DNA of 57,617 nucleotides from an uncultured Bacteroidales bacterium (GTDB lineage: Bacteria; Bacteroidota; Bacteroidia; Bacteroidales; UBA932), in the NCBI GenBank assembly GCA_900321655.1, contig ONWU01000009.1:1-57617 (forward strand), written 5' to 3'. Numbering within the stretch: the stretch's first letter is position 1; every line of letters starts with the position of its first letter. Both the position numbers and the translations under genes were made by a program. Under the pieces are notes generated by a model. It saw only the letters and a program-made list of their open reading frames with translations, was not told the DNA's origin and did no database searches. Shown piece after piece: positions 26,204-35,492 of this stretch.

Positions 26204-26211
26204 TATTTTTG
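26204..26211 (+). promoter_or_regulatory. TATTTTTG promoter box of trkA
   Basis: The box begins immediately after the glycosyltransferase stop codon, 21 nt before the trkA ATG. No clear TTTG is seen at the ideal distance upstream. Confidence 0.5.
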
Positions 26212-26232
26212 TGGGATTAAAGGGAAAGCACT

Positions 26233-27600
26233 ATGAAGATTATTATAGAAGGCGCCGGACAAGTGGGATCACACCTCGCGAAGATGCTGAGCATCGAGGG
26301 CAGTGACATCACCGTCCTCGACGACGACCCGGAGCGCATCCGCGCCCTGGCCACATCGGCGGATGTCACCACCGTCCTGGGGCCCAACAGTTCCATCGGC
26401 CTGCTGCGGGACGCCGGGTGCGCCTCGGCAGACCTTTTCATAGCCGTCAACCCCTTCAAGAACCAAAGCGTCAACATCGTCAGCGCGCTCCTGGCCAAAA
26501 AACTGGGTGCCAAGCGCGTGATTGCCCGTATTGACGACGAGAATTACCTGGCCCCGGAGAACAAGCTCCTGTTCAAGGATATGGGCCTGGACCTGGTCTT
26601 CTACCCCGAAAAGAGCGCCAGCGACGAAATCCTAGGTATGCTGCGCCACAGCGCCTCTACGGATTCGATGGACTTCGCCCGCGGCAAACTGCAGCTGGCC
26701 GTCTTCAAGCTGGACGACGATTCCCCGCTGCTGGATATGAACGTGAAGGAATTCGCCCACAAGGTGAAAGAGCAGAAGGAAGATGCCGAGTTCCGCATCG
26801 TAGCCATTTCCCGGGGAGGAAAGACCATCATCCCCAGCTACGACACCGGCTTCAAATACCACGACTACCTCTATATCATCAGCCTGCGGGACGCCATGTC
26901 CACCCTCATCAAGTATGTGGGAAAGGACCAGATAGAGATCCGCCGGGTGATGATCCTGGGAGGCAGCGAGATCGGCGTCATGGTGGCCGGCAGACTGGCC
27001 GCCCAGAAACTGGACGAAGTCAAGCTCATCGAGATAGACCCCAAGCGCTGCCGCACCCTGTCGGCCGCCCTTCCCAGCGAAGTGAACGTCACCTGCGGAG
27101 ACGCCCGGGATTCAGACTTCCTGCTGGAAGAAGACCTCAAGGGCTACCAGGCGGTTCTGGCCGTCACCGGCAACGACGAGGTGAACATCCTCACCTGCGT
27201 GGCCGCCAAGAAGATGGGCGTGCCGCGCGTGATTGCCCAGGTGGAGAACCTGGACTACATCCGCCTGGCGGAGGAAATGGGCGTGGACAGCGTGGTGAAC
27301 AAGAAACTGATCACCGCCAGCCGCATTTACAAGTTCACCCTTTCGGACAAGGTGAGATCTGTGCGGTATATGAGCGGAACGGATGCCGAGGTGCTGGAAT
27401 ACACGGCCGCCCCCGGATCCAAGGTAACCAGGGACATCCTCAAGAACATAGATTTCCCGCCCGATGCCATCATCGGAGGCATCATCCGGGGAGGAGACAC
27501 CTTCATTGCCGTGGGACATACCCGCATCGAGCCCTACGACCGCGTGGCCGTCTTCGCCCTGCCCGATGCCGTGAAAGAAGTAGATAAATTATTCAAATAA
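26233..27600 (+). CDS. trkA: Trk potassium uptake regulatory subunit TrkA
   Basis: The 455-aa cytosolic protein has two RCK units, each with an NAD(H)-binding Rossmann domain ([13 protein letters not shown] at residues 6-18; [15 protein letters not shown] near 240) followed by a C-terminal ligand domain. It gates the TrkH/TrkG potassium channel. In many Bacteroidetes trkH follows, but here the stop overlaps the start of mmdA by one base and no trkH is in the window. The fused position with a sodium-pump operon suggests linked control of ion homeostasis; this is inference. Confidence 0.94.
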   Translation: MKIIIEGAGQVGSHLAKMLSIEGSDITVLDDDPERIRALATSADVTTVLGPNSSIGLLRDAGCASADLFIAVNPFKNQSVNIVSALLAKKLGAKRVIARIDDENYLAPENKLLFKDMGLDLVFYPEKSASDEILGMLRHSASTDSMDFARGKLQLAVFKLDDDSPLLDMNVKEFAHKVKEQKEDAEFRIVAISRGGKTIIPSYDTGFKYHDYLYIISLRDAMSTLIKYVGKDQIEIRRVMILGGSEIGVMVAGRLAAQKLDEVKLIEIDPKRCRTLSAALPSEVNVTCGDARDSDFLLEEDLKGYQAVLAVTGNDEVNILTCVAAKKMGVPRVIAQVENLDYIRLAEEMGVDSVVNKKLITASRIYKFTLSDKVRSVRYMSGTDAEVLEYTAAPGSKVTRDILKNIDFPPDAIIGGIIRGGDTFIAVGHTRIEPYDRVAVFALPDAVKEVDKLFK

Positions 27601-29156
27601 TGAGTATTCAGACAGATAACATCCAAAAACTGGTGGAAAGACGCCAGAAAGCGCGCCTGGGAGGAGGAGAAAAGCGCATCGAGGCCCAGCACGCCAAGGG
27701 CAAGAAAACCGCCCGTGAGCGCCTGGAACTCCTGCTGGACCCGGGTAGTTTTGAAGAGTACGACATGTTTGTCCAGCACCGCTGCACCAACTTTGGAATG
27801 GAAAAATCCCATCCGGACGGAGACGGAGTAGTCACCGGCTGCGGCACCATCGGAGGCCGCCTGGTATACGTCTTTGCCCAGGATTTCACCGTCACCGGAG
27901 GTTCCCTTTCCAAGACGATGAGCGAGAAGATCTGCAAGGTGCAGGACATGGCCCTTCGAAACGGAGCTCCCTGCATCGGCCTCAACGACTCCGGCGGCGC
28001 CCGCATCCAGGAAGGCATCGATGCCCTGGCCGGCTACGGGGAAATCTTCGAGCGCAACATCCTTTCCAGCGGAGTGATCCCGCAGATCAGCTGCATCATG
28101 GGTCCCTGCGCCGGCGGTGCGGTGTATTCCCCCGCCCTCACGGACTTTACCCTGATGGTAAAAAACACCTCTTATATGTTTCTCACCGGCCCGGCCGTGG
28201 TGAAGAGCATAACCGGTGAGGTGGTGAACCAGGAGCAGCTGGGCGGCGCTTCCGTGCACGCCTCCAAGAGCGGTGTCACGCATTTTGCGGCGGATAGCGA
28301 AGAGGAGGCCATCGAGACCATCCAAAAACTCCTATCCTTCCTTCCCCAGAACAACCTGGAACCGGCCCCCTTCCGGGAAACCGCCGATCCGGTGGGCCGC
28401 GTAGACGATGCCCTCAACAGCATCGTCCCGGACAATCCCAACAAGGCCTACGATATGTATGCCGTCATCGGAAGCATCGTGGACGACGGGGCTTTCCTGG
28501 AGGTTCACAAGGAGTTTGCCAAGAATATCATCGTGGGCTTTGCCCATATGAACGGCCGCAGCGTGGGCATCGTGGCCAACCAGCCTGCCGTGCTGGCCGG
28601 TGCCCTGGATATCAATGCCAGCCGGAAAGCCGCCCGCTTCGTGCGCTTTTGCGACGCCTTCAACATTCCCCTCGTAACCCTGGTGGATGTACCGGGCTTC
28701 CTTCCCGGCACGCAGCAGGAATACGGGGCCATCATCACCAATGGGGCCAAACTGCTGTACGCCTACGGTGAAGCCACCGTCCCGAAGGTCACCGTTACCC
28801 TCCGGAAGGGCTACGGCGGCGCCCACATCGTGATGAGCTGCAAGCAGCTGCGGGGAGACGTCAACTACGCCTGGCCCAGCGCCCAGATTGCGGTGATGGG
28901 GGCCGACGGTGCCGTGAACGTCCTCTATGACAAGGAGATGAAAGAAGATCCGGAGAATGCCCGGACCATCTTCGAAAACAGGAAGAAAGAATACGAAGAG
29001 CTCTTCTCCAACCCCTACCAGGCTGCCCAGAAGGGTTATATTGACGATGTGATAGAGCCTCGCAACACGCGTTTCCGCGTAATCCGAGCACTGGAACAGT
29101 TAGCCGGAAAACGGCAAGAAATTCCCGCCAAGAAACATGACAACCTACCTCTTTAA
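27600..29156 (+). CDS. mmdA: Methylmalonyl-CoA decarboxylase alpha subunit (carboxyltransferase)
   Basis: The 518-aa protein is a biotin-dependent carboxyltransferase of the propionyl-CoA carboxylase beta type. [24 protein letters not shown] and [29 protein letters not shown] form the N half. The oxyanion region is [51 protein letters not shown]. It transfers CO2 from methylmalonyl-CoA to carrier biotin. Three genes for the gamma/delta-like membrane subunit, biotin carrier and Na+-pumping beta subunit follow, which identifies it as a decarboxylase rather than an ATP-dependent carboxylase. Confidence 0.94.
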   Translation: MSIQTDNIQKLVERRQKARLGGGEKRIEAQHAKGKKTARERLELLLDPGSFEEYDMFVQHRCTNFGMEKSHPDGDGVVTGCGTIGGRLVYVFAQDFTVTGGSLSKTMSEKICKVQDMALRNGAPCIGLNDSGGARIQEGIDALAGYGEIFERNILSSGVIPQISCIMGPCAGGAVYSPALTDFTLMVKNTSYMFLTGPAVVKSITGEVVNQEQLGGASVHASKSGVTHFAADSEEEAIETIQKLLSFLPQNNLEPAPFRETADPVGRVDDALNSIVPDNPNKAYDMYAVIGSIVDDGAFLEVHKEFAKNIIVGFAHMNGRSVGIVANQPAVLAGALDINASRKAARFVRFCDAFNIPLVTLVDVPGFLPGTQQEYGAIITNGAKLLYAYGEATVPKVTVTLRKGYGGAHIVMSCKQLRGDVNYAWPSAQIAVMGADGAVNVLYDKEMKEDPENARTIFENRKKEYEELFSNPYQAAQKGYIDDVIEPRNTRFRVIRALEQLAGKRQEIPAKKHDNLPL

Positions 29157-29184
29157 TCTAGTACTCACGGCGGGAGGAGACCGG

Positions 29185-29541
29185 ATGATGCAGACAGACC
29201 CTCACGGCTGGACGCTCACCCTCATCAGCGTCTCCGTGGTATTTGCCGCCCTCATCGTGTTGTACTTCGTGTACACCCTCTCCGGCAGCATCTTCTCCGG
29301 CAAGATTAAGCTTCCGAAAAAGACCAGGAAGGCATCTGCCGATGACGAGGTAGCCGCCGCCATTGCCCTGGCCCTGGATATGGAGCTCTCCGGTGAGGAT
29401 TACGCCGCCATCGCCACAGCCGTGCACCTGTACCTCAGCGATACCGTGCACGATGCAGAACCCGGCTTTGTAACCATCGTCCGAAAAGAGTCCGGATGGA
29501 ATGATAAATCCCTGAATTTTAGAAAATTACCCAAATTATGA
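29185..29541 (+). CDS. OadG-family small membrane subunit
   Basis: The 118-aa protein has a single N-terminal membrane helix (LISVSVVFAALIVLYFVYTLSG) and a charged cytosolic part (DDEVAAAIALALDMELSGED). It corresponds to the gamma subunit of oxaloacetate decarboxylase or the delta subunit of methylmalonyl-CoA decarboxylase. That subunit anchors the carboxyltransferase to the pump. I chose the ATG at 29185, preceded by GGGAGGAG. An earlier ATG at 29137 would overlap mmdA by 20 bp and is also possible. It overlaps the next gene by 4 bp. Confidence 0.85.
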   Translation: MMQTDPHGWTLTLISVSVVFAALIVLYFVYTLSGSIFSGKIKLPKKTRKASADDEVAAAIALALDMELSGEDYAAIATAVHLYLSDTVHDAEPGFVTIVRKESGWNDKSLNFRKLPKL

Positions 29542-29960
29542 AGAATTATAAGTTCAAGATCAACGGCAAAGATTATGATGTGACCGTCGGTGAAGCCGAA
29601 GGCAAGATGCTGTCCGTGAATGTAAACGGTGCCGACTACCAGGTAGAGCTGGAGAATGCTCCGGCTGCCGCCCCTGTCCAGGCTGCTCCCGCGGCCCAGG
29701 CCGCCCCGGCTCCCGCCGCTCCCGCCGCTCCCAAGCCTGCCGGTGCCGGTGTCATCGTGAAGAGCCCGCTTCCCGGCATCATCATCTCCGTAGATGTGAA
29801 GGAAGGACAGGCCGTCAAACGGGGCCAGAAAGTAGCCGTAATCGAGGCTATGAAAATGGAGAACGAGATCCTCGCCGAGAGTGACGGCACCGTTACCGCC
29901 GTTCACACCCGCAAGGGAGATTCCGTCCTGGAAGGCGCAGACATTGTAACCATCGGCTAA
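29538..29960 (+). CDS. mmdC: Biotin carrier subunit of methylmalonyl-CoA decarboxylase
   Basis: The 140-aa protein has a short N-terminal domain, an alanine/proline linker (about residues 50-70) and a C-terminal biotinyl domain with EAMKMENEI. The lysine of that motif is biotinylated. The carrier swings carboxybiotin from MmdA to the membrane decarboxylase. It overlaps the OadG-like gene (ATGA) and the beta-subunit gene (TAATG), a tightly coupled arrangement. Confidence 0.95.
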   Translation: MKNYKFKINGKDYDVTVGEAEGKMLSVNVNGADYQVELENAPAAAPVQAAPAAQAAPAPAAPAAPKPAGAGVIVKSPLPGIIISVDVKEGQAVKRGQKVAVIEAMKMENEILAESDGTVTAVHTRKGDSVLEGADIVTIG

Positions 29961-31120
29961 TGGATACCATCTTAGACAGTCTGCAGCAGTTCTGGCAGTT
30001 CACGGGATTTGCCAACTGCACCTGGCAGCATCTGGCGATGATCTGCATCGGCCTCATCTTTATCACGCTGGGTATCGTGAAAAAGTGGGAGCCGCTGCTG
30101 CTGGTGCCCATCGGCTTCGGCATCATCATCGGCAATATTCCCCTGTTTACAGACCCTGTCACCGGAATGGGCCTCAAGATTGGCCTGTACGAGGAGGGTT
30201 CTGTGCTCAACATCCTCTACCACGGTGTAAGGAACGGCTGGTACCCGCCCCTGATTTTCCTCGGCATCGGTGCCATGACGGATTTCAGCGCCCTCATCTC
30301 CCAGCCCCGCCTCATCCTCATCGGTGCGGCGGCGCAGCTGGGCATCTTCGGCGCGTATCTGCTGGCCCTGGCCCTGGGCTTCGCCCCCAATGAGGCCGGT
30401 GCCATCGGCATCATCGGCGGTGCAGACGGCCCCACGGCCATCTTCCTCAGCTCCAAACTGGCTCCCGAACTGATGGGCGCCATTGCCGTATCGGCCTATT
30501 CCTACATGGCCCTGGTACCGGTGATCCAGAAGCCCATCATGCTGCTTCTCACCACCAAGAAGGAGCGGCTTATCAAGATGAACAAACCCCGCGTGGTGAG
30601 CCAGCGGGAGAAGATCATCTTCCCCATCGTGGGCTTTATCTGCACGGCCTTCATCGTCCCTTCCGGCCTGCCGCTGCTGGGCATGCTCTTCTTCGGTAAC
30701 CTCTTGAAGGAGAGCGGCGTAACCAAGCGCCTGGCCGCCACCGCCGGAGGCCCTCTCATCGATATCGTCACCACCCTGATCGGCCTCACCGTGGGCGCTT
30801 CCACCCAGGCCGATGTCTTCCTCAGCAGCCGCAGCGTCCTCATCTTCGGCCTGGGACTGGCTTCGTTCGTGATTGCCACCACCTTCGGTGTCAGTTTCGT
30901 CAAGTTCATGAACCTGTTCCTCAAGGAAGGCAAAAAGATCAACCCGCTCATCGGCAATGCCGGTGTGTCGGCCGTCCCGGATGCCGCCCGCGTGTCAGAG
31001 ACCGTGGGCCTGGAATGCGACCCTTCCAACCACCTCCTCACCCACGCCATGGCCCCGAATGTGGCCGGCGTCATCGGATCGGCCGTCGCCGCCGGTATCC
31101 TGCTGGGATTCCTGGGATAA
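29960..31120 (+). CDS. mmdB: Na+-translocating decarboxylase beta subunit
   Basis: The 386-aa integral membrane protein shows the OadB/MmdB/GcdB family core. PVTGMGLKIGLYEEG and PPLIFLGIGAMTDFSALISQPRLI lie in the first half, followed by GAIGIIGGADGPTAIFLSSKLAP (the Na+-binding aspartate region) and PLIDIVTTLIGLTVGASTQADVFL. The C-terminal half ends SNHLLTHAMAPNVAGVIGSAVAAGILL. It decarboxylates carboxybiotin and exports Na+. The length is normal. It completes the propionate-pathway sodium pump. Confidence 0.96.
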   Translation: MDTILDSLQQFWQFTGFANCTWQHLAMICIGLIFITLGIVKKWEPLLLVPIGFGIIIGNIPLFTDPVTGMGLKIGLYEEGSVLNILYHGVRNGWYPPLIFLGIGAMTDFSALISQPRLILIGAAAQLGIFGAYLLALALGFAPNEAGAIGIIGGADGPTAIFLSSKLAPELMGAIAVSAYSYMALVPVIQKPIMLLLTTKKERLIKMNKPRVVSQREKIIFPIVGFICTAFIVPSGLPLLGMLFFGNLLKESGVTKRLAATAGGPLIDIVTTLIGLTVGASTQADVFLSSRSVLIFGLGLASFVIATTFGVSFVKFMNLFLKEGKKINPLIGNAGVSAVPDAARVSETVGLECDPSNHLLTHAMAPNVAGVIGSAVAAGILLGFLG

Positions 31121-31142
31121 ACAACTTAACTCATAACCAACC

Positions 31143-32390
31143 ATGTTTATTAAAAAACTGTCCTCATTTGCAGCGGTTGCTGCTCTCCTGGCCGCCTGCT
31201 GTCCCAAGCAGGAAGAAGGCATCCGCCGCGCCACTCCCCTTTCCCAGGGTATGGACCCTGTCCGCCTGGAACTCATTGACAGCGCCGTCAACGCCGCCAT
31301 CGCCGCCCAGGAAATCCCCGGCGCCGTGGTGGGCGTGGTAAGAAACGGCCACCTGGTATACGAGAAGGCCTTCGGCTACAAGTCCCTGGTCCCCGAGAAA
31401 GACACCATGACCCTGGAAACGATGTTCGACCTCGCGTCCGTTTCCAAATGCGTGGGAACCACCCTTTCCTTCATGCAGCTGGTAGAGCAGGGAAAGGTAC
31501 GCCTCGTGGATCCCGTGAACCTCTATTTCCCGGACTTCCAGCCCTGGGAAGACCCTGAAACCCACGAGAAGGTGGACATCACCGTCCAGGACCTCCTCAC
31601 CCACTCTTCCGGCATTGCCGCCTACCTTCCCAACGTGAAGGCATACATCAACCAGTACGGCACCAACAGTCCGGATTCCCTCATCATGTGGATTTCCACC
31701 CAGGCCAAGCGCAACTTCCGCCCGGGCACCCAGCAGCTGTACAGCTGCCTTAACTTCATCACCCTGCAGAACATCCTCCAGAAGGTAACCGGGCAGCGCC
31801 TGTGCGACTACGCCCAGAAGAACGTCTTTGACGTCCTGGGACTGAAGCACACCACCTACTTCCCGCTCTACGGAGAGCCCCAGAGCAATCCCAATGCCGT
31901 GGAACTGGCAGAGCTCTGCGCCCCTACCGAGCAGGTGGAGGACGGGCACATCCTGAGGGCCGAAGTCCACGACCCCACCGCCCGGCTGGCCAATGCCGGT
32001 AACTCCGGCAATGCCGGCGTCTTCTCCAATGTGGAAGACCTGGCAGTTGTGGCGGCCACCCTGCTGAACGGCGGTTCCTACAACGGACACCGTATCCTGA
32101 GCCGCCTCACCGTGGACAAGATGTTCACCGTGCCCGAAACCAACGCCTACGAAGTGGCCCGCGCCCTGGGCTGGGACACCTACTACACCGGCCCGTATAC
32201 CAGCGGAGACATCTTCTGCGTGGATGATGTCCGCGGCCACACCGGCTACACCGGCACTTCGATGATTATGGATCCCAACACAAACACGGCCGTCATCGTG
32301 CTGGCGCACCGCGTCCATCCCAAGGATGAAGGATCTACCGGACGCCTCCGTTCTGTGATTGCCTCCATCGTTGCCAGTTCGATTCTGTAA
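31143..32390 (+). CDS. Serine hydrolase of the beta-lactamase/PBP4 family, lipoprotein
   Basis: The 415-aa protein carries a lipoprotein-like signal (MFIKKLSSFAAVAALLAACC). A class C-type serine hydrolase fold follows, with the nucleophile motif SVSK in FDLASVSKCVGTTLSFM (near residue 99) and YSCLN as the YxN motif. A C-terminal GHTGYTGTS replaces the KTG box. Such proteins are often esterases or D-aminopeptidases rather than antibiotic-degrading enzymes. It lies between the sodium-pump genes and the V-ATPase operon, 22 bp after mmdB and followed by a terminator. Its substrate is unknown. Confidence 0.85.
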   Translation: MFIKKLSSFAAVAALLAACCPKQEEGIRRATPLSQGMDPVRLELIDSAVNAAIAAQEIPGAVVGVVRNGHLVYEKAFGYKSLVPEKDTMTLETMFDLASVSKCVGTTLSFMQLVEQGKVRLVDPVNLYFPDFQPWEDPETHEKVDITVQDLLTHSSGIAAYLPNVKAYINQYGTNSPDSLIMWISTQAKRNFRPGTQQLYSCLNFITLQNILQKVTGQRLCDYAQKNVFDVLGLKHTTYFPLYGEPQSNPNAVELAELCAPTEQVEDGHILRAEVHDPTARLANAGNSGNAGVFSNVEDLAVVAATLLNGGSYNGHRILSRLTVDKMFTVPETNAYEVARALGWDTYYTGPYTSGDIFCVDDVRGHTGYTGTSMIMDPNTNTAVIVLAHRVHPKDEGSTGRLRSVIASIVASSIL

Positions 32391-32410
32391 AAGGTAGAAT
32401 TTATTATCTT

Positions 32411-32450
32411 AAATAGGCCACAAGCTCTTTGTCTTGTGGTCTATTTTTGT
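32411..32450. terminator. Terminator after the serine hydrolase gene
   Basis: A 14-bp stem (32411-32424 with 32433-32446, one mismatch that can pair as G-U) is followed by a T run. The upstream element of the V-ATPase promoter (32428-32431) falls inside its loop. Confidence 0.8.
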
Positions 32451-32458
32451 TATATTTG
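32428..32458 (+). promoter_or_regulatory. Promoter of the V-ATPase operon
   Basis: TTTG (32428-32431) and TATATTTG (32451-32458) are 19 nt apart, 34 nt before the first gene. Confidence 0.75.
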
Positions 32459-32492
32459 CGAGGATACAGACAACATTTGAAATCTTTTAAAT

Positions 32493-33092
32493 ATGGACAA
32501 ACTCCAGGAACTGACCCAAAAACTTTATAACGAGGGTCTTTCAAAAGGAAAGGAAGAGGGCGAGGCCCTTCTGGCCAAGGCTACGGCCCAGGCAGAGGAA
32601 ATTGTGAGCAAAGCCCGGGAAGAGGCGGCCGCCATTGTGGAAAAGGCCCAGAAAGAAGCGCAGGACTACAAGGTAAAGATGGAGGGAGACGTCAAGATGG
32701 CTTCCACCCAGGCCCTGCAGGCCACCAAAGCCGGCATCGAGGGGCTCATCGTAGCCAAGGCCGTGGAACCCGTGAAAGAGCAGCTCTCCGGTGCCGCTTT
32801 CCTGAAAGAGATCATCTTGACGGTTGCCAAGAATTTCAACGCCCAGGAATCCACAGAACTGGCCCTGGTTCTTCCCGAGAAACTGCAGAAAGAACTGGAA
32901 CCCTTCGTGAAGGGAGAACTGGCCCAGACCCTCGGAAAGGGCGTGGAGGCTTCCTTCTCCAAGAAGATGGCCGGAGGCTTTAAAATCGGCCCCAAGGACG
33001 GCAGCTATTTCATCAGCCTCACGGACGAAGCTTTCCAGGACCTGATAGGAGAATACCTTCGCCCGGCCACCAAGAAAATCCTCTTCGGCTAG
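32493..33092 (+). CDS. ntpE: V-type ATP synthase subunit E
   Basis: The 199-aa protein begins with a long charged helix (about residues 1-80, rich in K, E and A), as in the peripheral-stalk E subunit, followed by a globular C-terminal part. It is the first gene of the operon E-DUF2764-A-B-D-I-K. It would link the catalytic head to the membrane subunit I. Sequence conservation of this subunit is weak, so the call leans on position and coiled-coil character. Confidence 0.86.
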   Translation: MDKLQELTQKLYNEGLSKGKEEGEALLAKATAQAEEIVSKAREEAAAIVEKAQKEAQDYKVKMEGDVKMASTQALQATKAGIEGLIVAKAVEPVKEQLSGAAFLKEIILTVAKNFNAQESTELALVLPEKLQKELEPFVKGELAQTLGKGVEASFSKKMAGGFKIGPKDGSYFISLTDEAFQDLIGEYLRPATKKILFG

Positions 33093-33095
33093 CGC

Positions 33096-33743
33096 ATGAG
33101 CAATTTCGAATACATCATCTCCAGCCTTCCCTTCCTCACCTACGACTACACGTACGAGAACGGGCAGGGTTTCTATTCCGTGCTGGAAGAGATCAAGGAG
33201 AACCTGGGAGAGGAAGACACCCAAACCCTGGACTTCCTGCTGGAGGGTTTTAGCGCCAAGAGCCTCGGAGCAGATTTCTACGCCAAGGCCCTTAAATCCC
33301 CCCTCCGTTTTGTCCGGGAGTACTTCCGCTTCGACCTCAACCTCCGCAACGCCAAGGTGCGCTACCTCAACCGCGTCCTGGGCCGCCCGGAAGACATGGA
33401 CGTTGTGAGCGGAAAAGGAGAGGAAGAAGACCAGGACCTGGACATAGACGGCTACCGCTTCACAGGAGGAGAATTCGAAGAAAGCACCCGGGTGCAGAAC
33501 GCCCTGGAAAGCGCCAGCCTCCTGGAAAGGGAGAAAGCCCTGGACGATATCACCTGGGAAAAAATAGATTCCCTGGAAACCTTCCACTACTTTGACATCA
33601 CCGCTGTCCTGGCGTATGTGACCAAGCTGCACATCGTGGACCGCTGGCTGGCCCTGGACGAAGAAAAGGGCCGTGAGCTCTTCCGCAAGCTGGTCCAGGA
33701 AGTGAAAGGAACATTCAAAGGAGTAAATTATACAGAAAGCTAA
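33096..33743 (+). CDS. DUF2764 protein of the V-ATPase operon
   Basis: The 215-aa acidic protein (NFEYIISSLPFLTYDYTYENGQGFYSVLEEIKE at the start) matches the DUF2764 proteins that sit between subunits E and A in Bacteroidetes and spirochete V-ATPase operons. It is soluble and mostly helical, with no membrane segment. The operon lacks a recognisable subunit C, and this protein occupies the same place, so it may serve as the central-stalk connector. That substitution is inference. It starts 3 bp after ntpE and ends 2 bp before ntpA. Confidence 0.82.
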   Translation: MSNFEYIISSLPFLTYDYTYENGQGFYSVLEEIKENLGEEDTQTLDFLLEGFSAKSLGADFYAKALKSPLRFVREYFRFDLNLRNAKVRYLNRVLGRPEDMDVVSGKGEEEDQDLDIDGYRFTGGEFEESTRVQNALESASLLEREKALDDITWEKIDSLETFHYFDITAVLAYVTKLHIVDRWLALDEEKGRELFRKLVQEVKGTFKGVNYTES

Positions 33744-33745
33744 AT

Positions 33746-35488
33746 ATGAAAACGAAAGGTATTGTAACCGGCATCGTAAGTAACCTTGTTACCGTCAAGG
33801 TAGACGGCCCGGTCGCGGAGAATGAAATCTGCTTCATAGACCTCGGTGGGGTCAAGATGATGGCAGAGGTCATCAAGGTGAACGGAGACAGCGCTTCCGT
33901 GCAGGTGTTCGAGAGCACCCGCGGCCTCAAGGGAGGAGACAAGGTGGAATTCGAAGGCCGGATGCTGGAAGTTCAGTTGGGCCCCGGCCTGCTGTCCAGC
34001 GTATATGACGGCCTGCAGAACAACCTGGCCACGATGGAGAATGTTTTCCTGCAGAGAGGAGAATACACAGACCCTCTGGACCGCAAGAAAACCTGGGACT
34101 TCACCCCCATCGCCAAGGTGGGAGACACAGTGATGGCCGCAGACTGGCTGGGAGAAGTGAAAGAAGGCTGGCTGCCCCATAAGATCATGGTTCCCTTCTC
34201 CTTTGAAGGAGAATACAAGGTCAAGTCCGTCAAGGAAGCCGGATCCTACACCGTAGACACCGTCATCGCCGTCCTCACCAACGACATGGGAGAGGATGTG
34301 AACGTGACGATGGTGCAGAAGTGGCCCGTCAAGATAGCCATCAAGGGATACAAGGAAAAGCCCCGTCCCAACAAGATCATGGAAACGGGCGTCCGCGTGA
34401 TAGACACCCTCAACCCCATTGCAGAAGGCGGTACCGGCTTCATTCCCGGTCCTTTCGGCTGCGGCAAGACGGTGCTTCAGCACGCCATCGCCAAGCAGGG
34501 AGACGCCGATGTCATCGTGATGGCTGCCTGCGGTGAGCGTGCCAACGAGGTGGTGGAAATCTTCACGGAGTTCCCGGAACTGATAGACCCTCACACCGGC
34601 CGCCACCTGATGGAGCGTACCACCATCATCTGCAACACCTCCAACATGCCCGTGGCCGCCCGTGAAGCCTCTGTGTACACGGCCATGACCATCTGCGAGT
34701 ACTACCGCGCCATGGGTCTGAAGTGCCTCCTGCTGGCAGACTCCACCTCCCGCTGGGCCCAGGCCCTCCGTGAGATGAGTAACCGTATGGAGGAACTTCC
34801 GGGAGCCGATGCTTTCCCTGTAGACCTTTCGGCCATCATCTCCAACTTCTACTCCCGTGCGGGCATGGTGGTGCTTAACAACGGCCAGACGGGCGCCGTC
34901 ACCTTCATCGGCACGGTATCCCCTGCCGGCGGTAACCTCAAGGAGCCCGTGACGGAATCCACCAAGAAAGCCGCCCGCTGCTTCTATGCCCTGGAACAGA
35001 ACCGTGCAGACCAGAAGCGTTATCCCGCTGTCGGCCCCCTGGATTCCTATTCCAAATACCTGGAATATCCGGAAATCATAGAATACCTGGACAAGACCGT
35101 AGAAAAAGGCTGGGTAGACAAAGTGCTCCTTGCGAAGAACATCGTAAGAAAGGGCAAGGAATCGGCCGAACAGATCAACATCCTCGGAGACGACGGTGTG
35201 CCGATGAGCTACCACGTCAACTTCTGGAAGAGCGAACTGGTAGACTTCGTGATCCTGCAGCAGGATGCCTTTGACGCCATCGATGCCCTGTGCCCGCTGG
35301 AGCGTCAGCGCTTTATGCTGGACCTGGTGCTGGAGATCTGCGCCAAAGAATACGAATTCGAAGACTTCGAAAAATGTCGTGAGTTCTTCAAGAACCTCAT
35401 CAACGAACTGCGCCAGATGAACTACTCCGCCTACGAAAGCGAGCAGTTCTGGTCCTACAACGAAAACGTCAAATCCATGATCGCCTAG
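33746..35488 (+). CDS. ntpA: V-type ATP synthase catalytic subunit A
   Basis: The 580-aa subunit carries the catalytic P-loop GPFGCGKTVLQ (near residue 234). The A-type non-homologous region lies ahead of it (DFTPIAKVGDTVMAADWLGEVKEGWLPHKIMVPFSFEGEYKVKSV). The Walker B region LLLADSTSRWAQALREMSNRMEELPGADAFP follows. It hydrolyses or makes ATP in the hexameric head with subunit B. Length and order are normal. Confidence 0.97.
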   Translation: MKTKGIVTGIVSNLVTVKVDGPVAENEICFIDLGGVKMMAEVIKVNGDSASVQVFESTRGLKGGDKVEFEGRMLEVQLGPGLLSSVYDGLQNNLATMENVFLQRGEYTDPLDRKKTWDFTPIAKVGDTVMAADWLGEVKEGWLPHKIMVPFSFEGEYKVKSVKEAGSYTVDTVIAVLTNDMGEDVNVTMVQKWPVKIAIKGYKEKPRPNKIMETGVRVIDTLNPIAEGGTGFIPGPFGCGKTVLQHAIAKQGDADVIVMAACGERANEVVEIFTEFPELIDPHTGRHLMERTTIICNTSNMPVAAREASVYTAMTICEYYRAMGLKCLLLADSTSRWAQALREMSNRMEELPGADAFPVDLSAIISNFYSRAGMVVLNNGQTGAVTFIGTVSPAGGNLKEPVTESTKKAARCFYALEQNRADQKRYPAVGPLDSYSKYLEYPEIIEYLDKTVEKGWVDKVLLAKNIVRKGKESAEQINILGDDGVPMSYHVNFWKSELVDFVILQQDAFDAIDALCPLERQRFMLDLVLEICAKEYEFEDFEKCREFFKNLINELRQMNYSAYESEQFWSYNENVKSMIA

Positions 35489-35492
35489 CCTT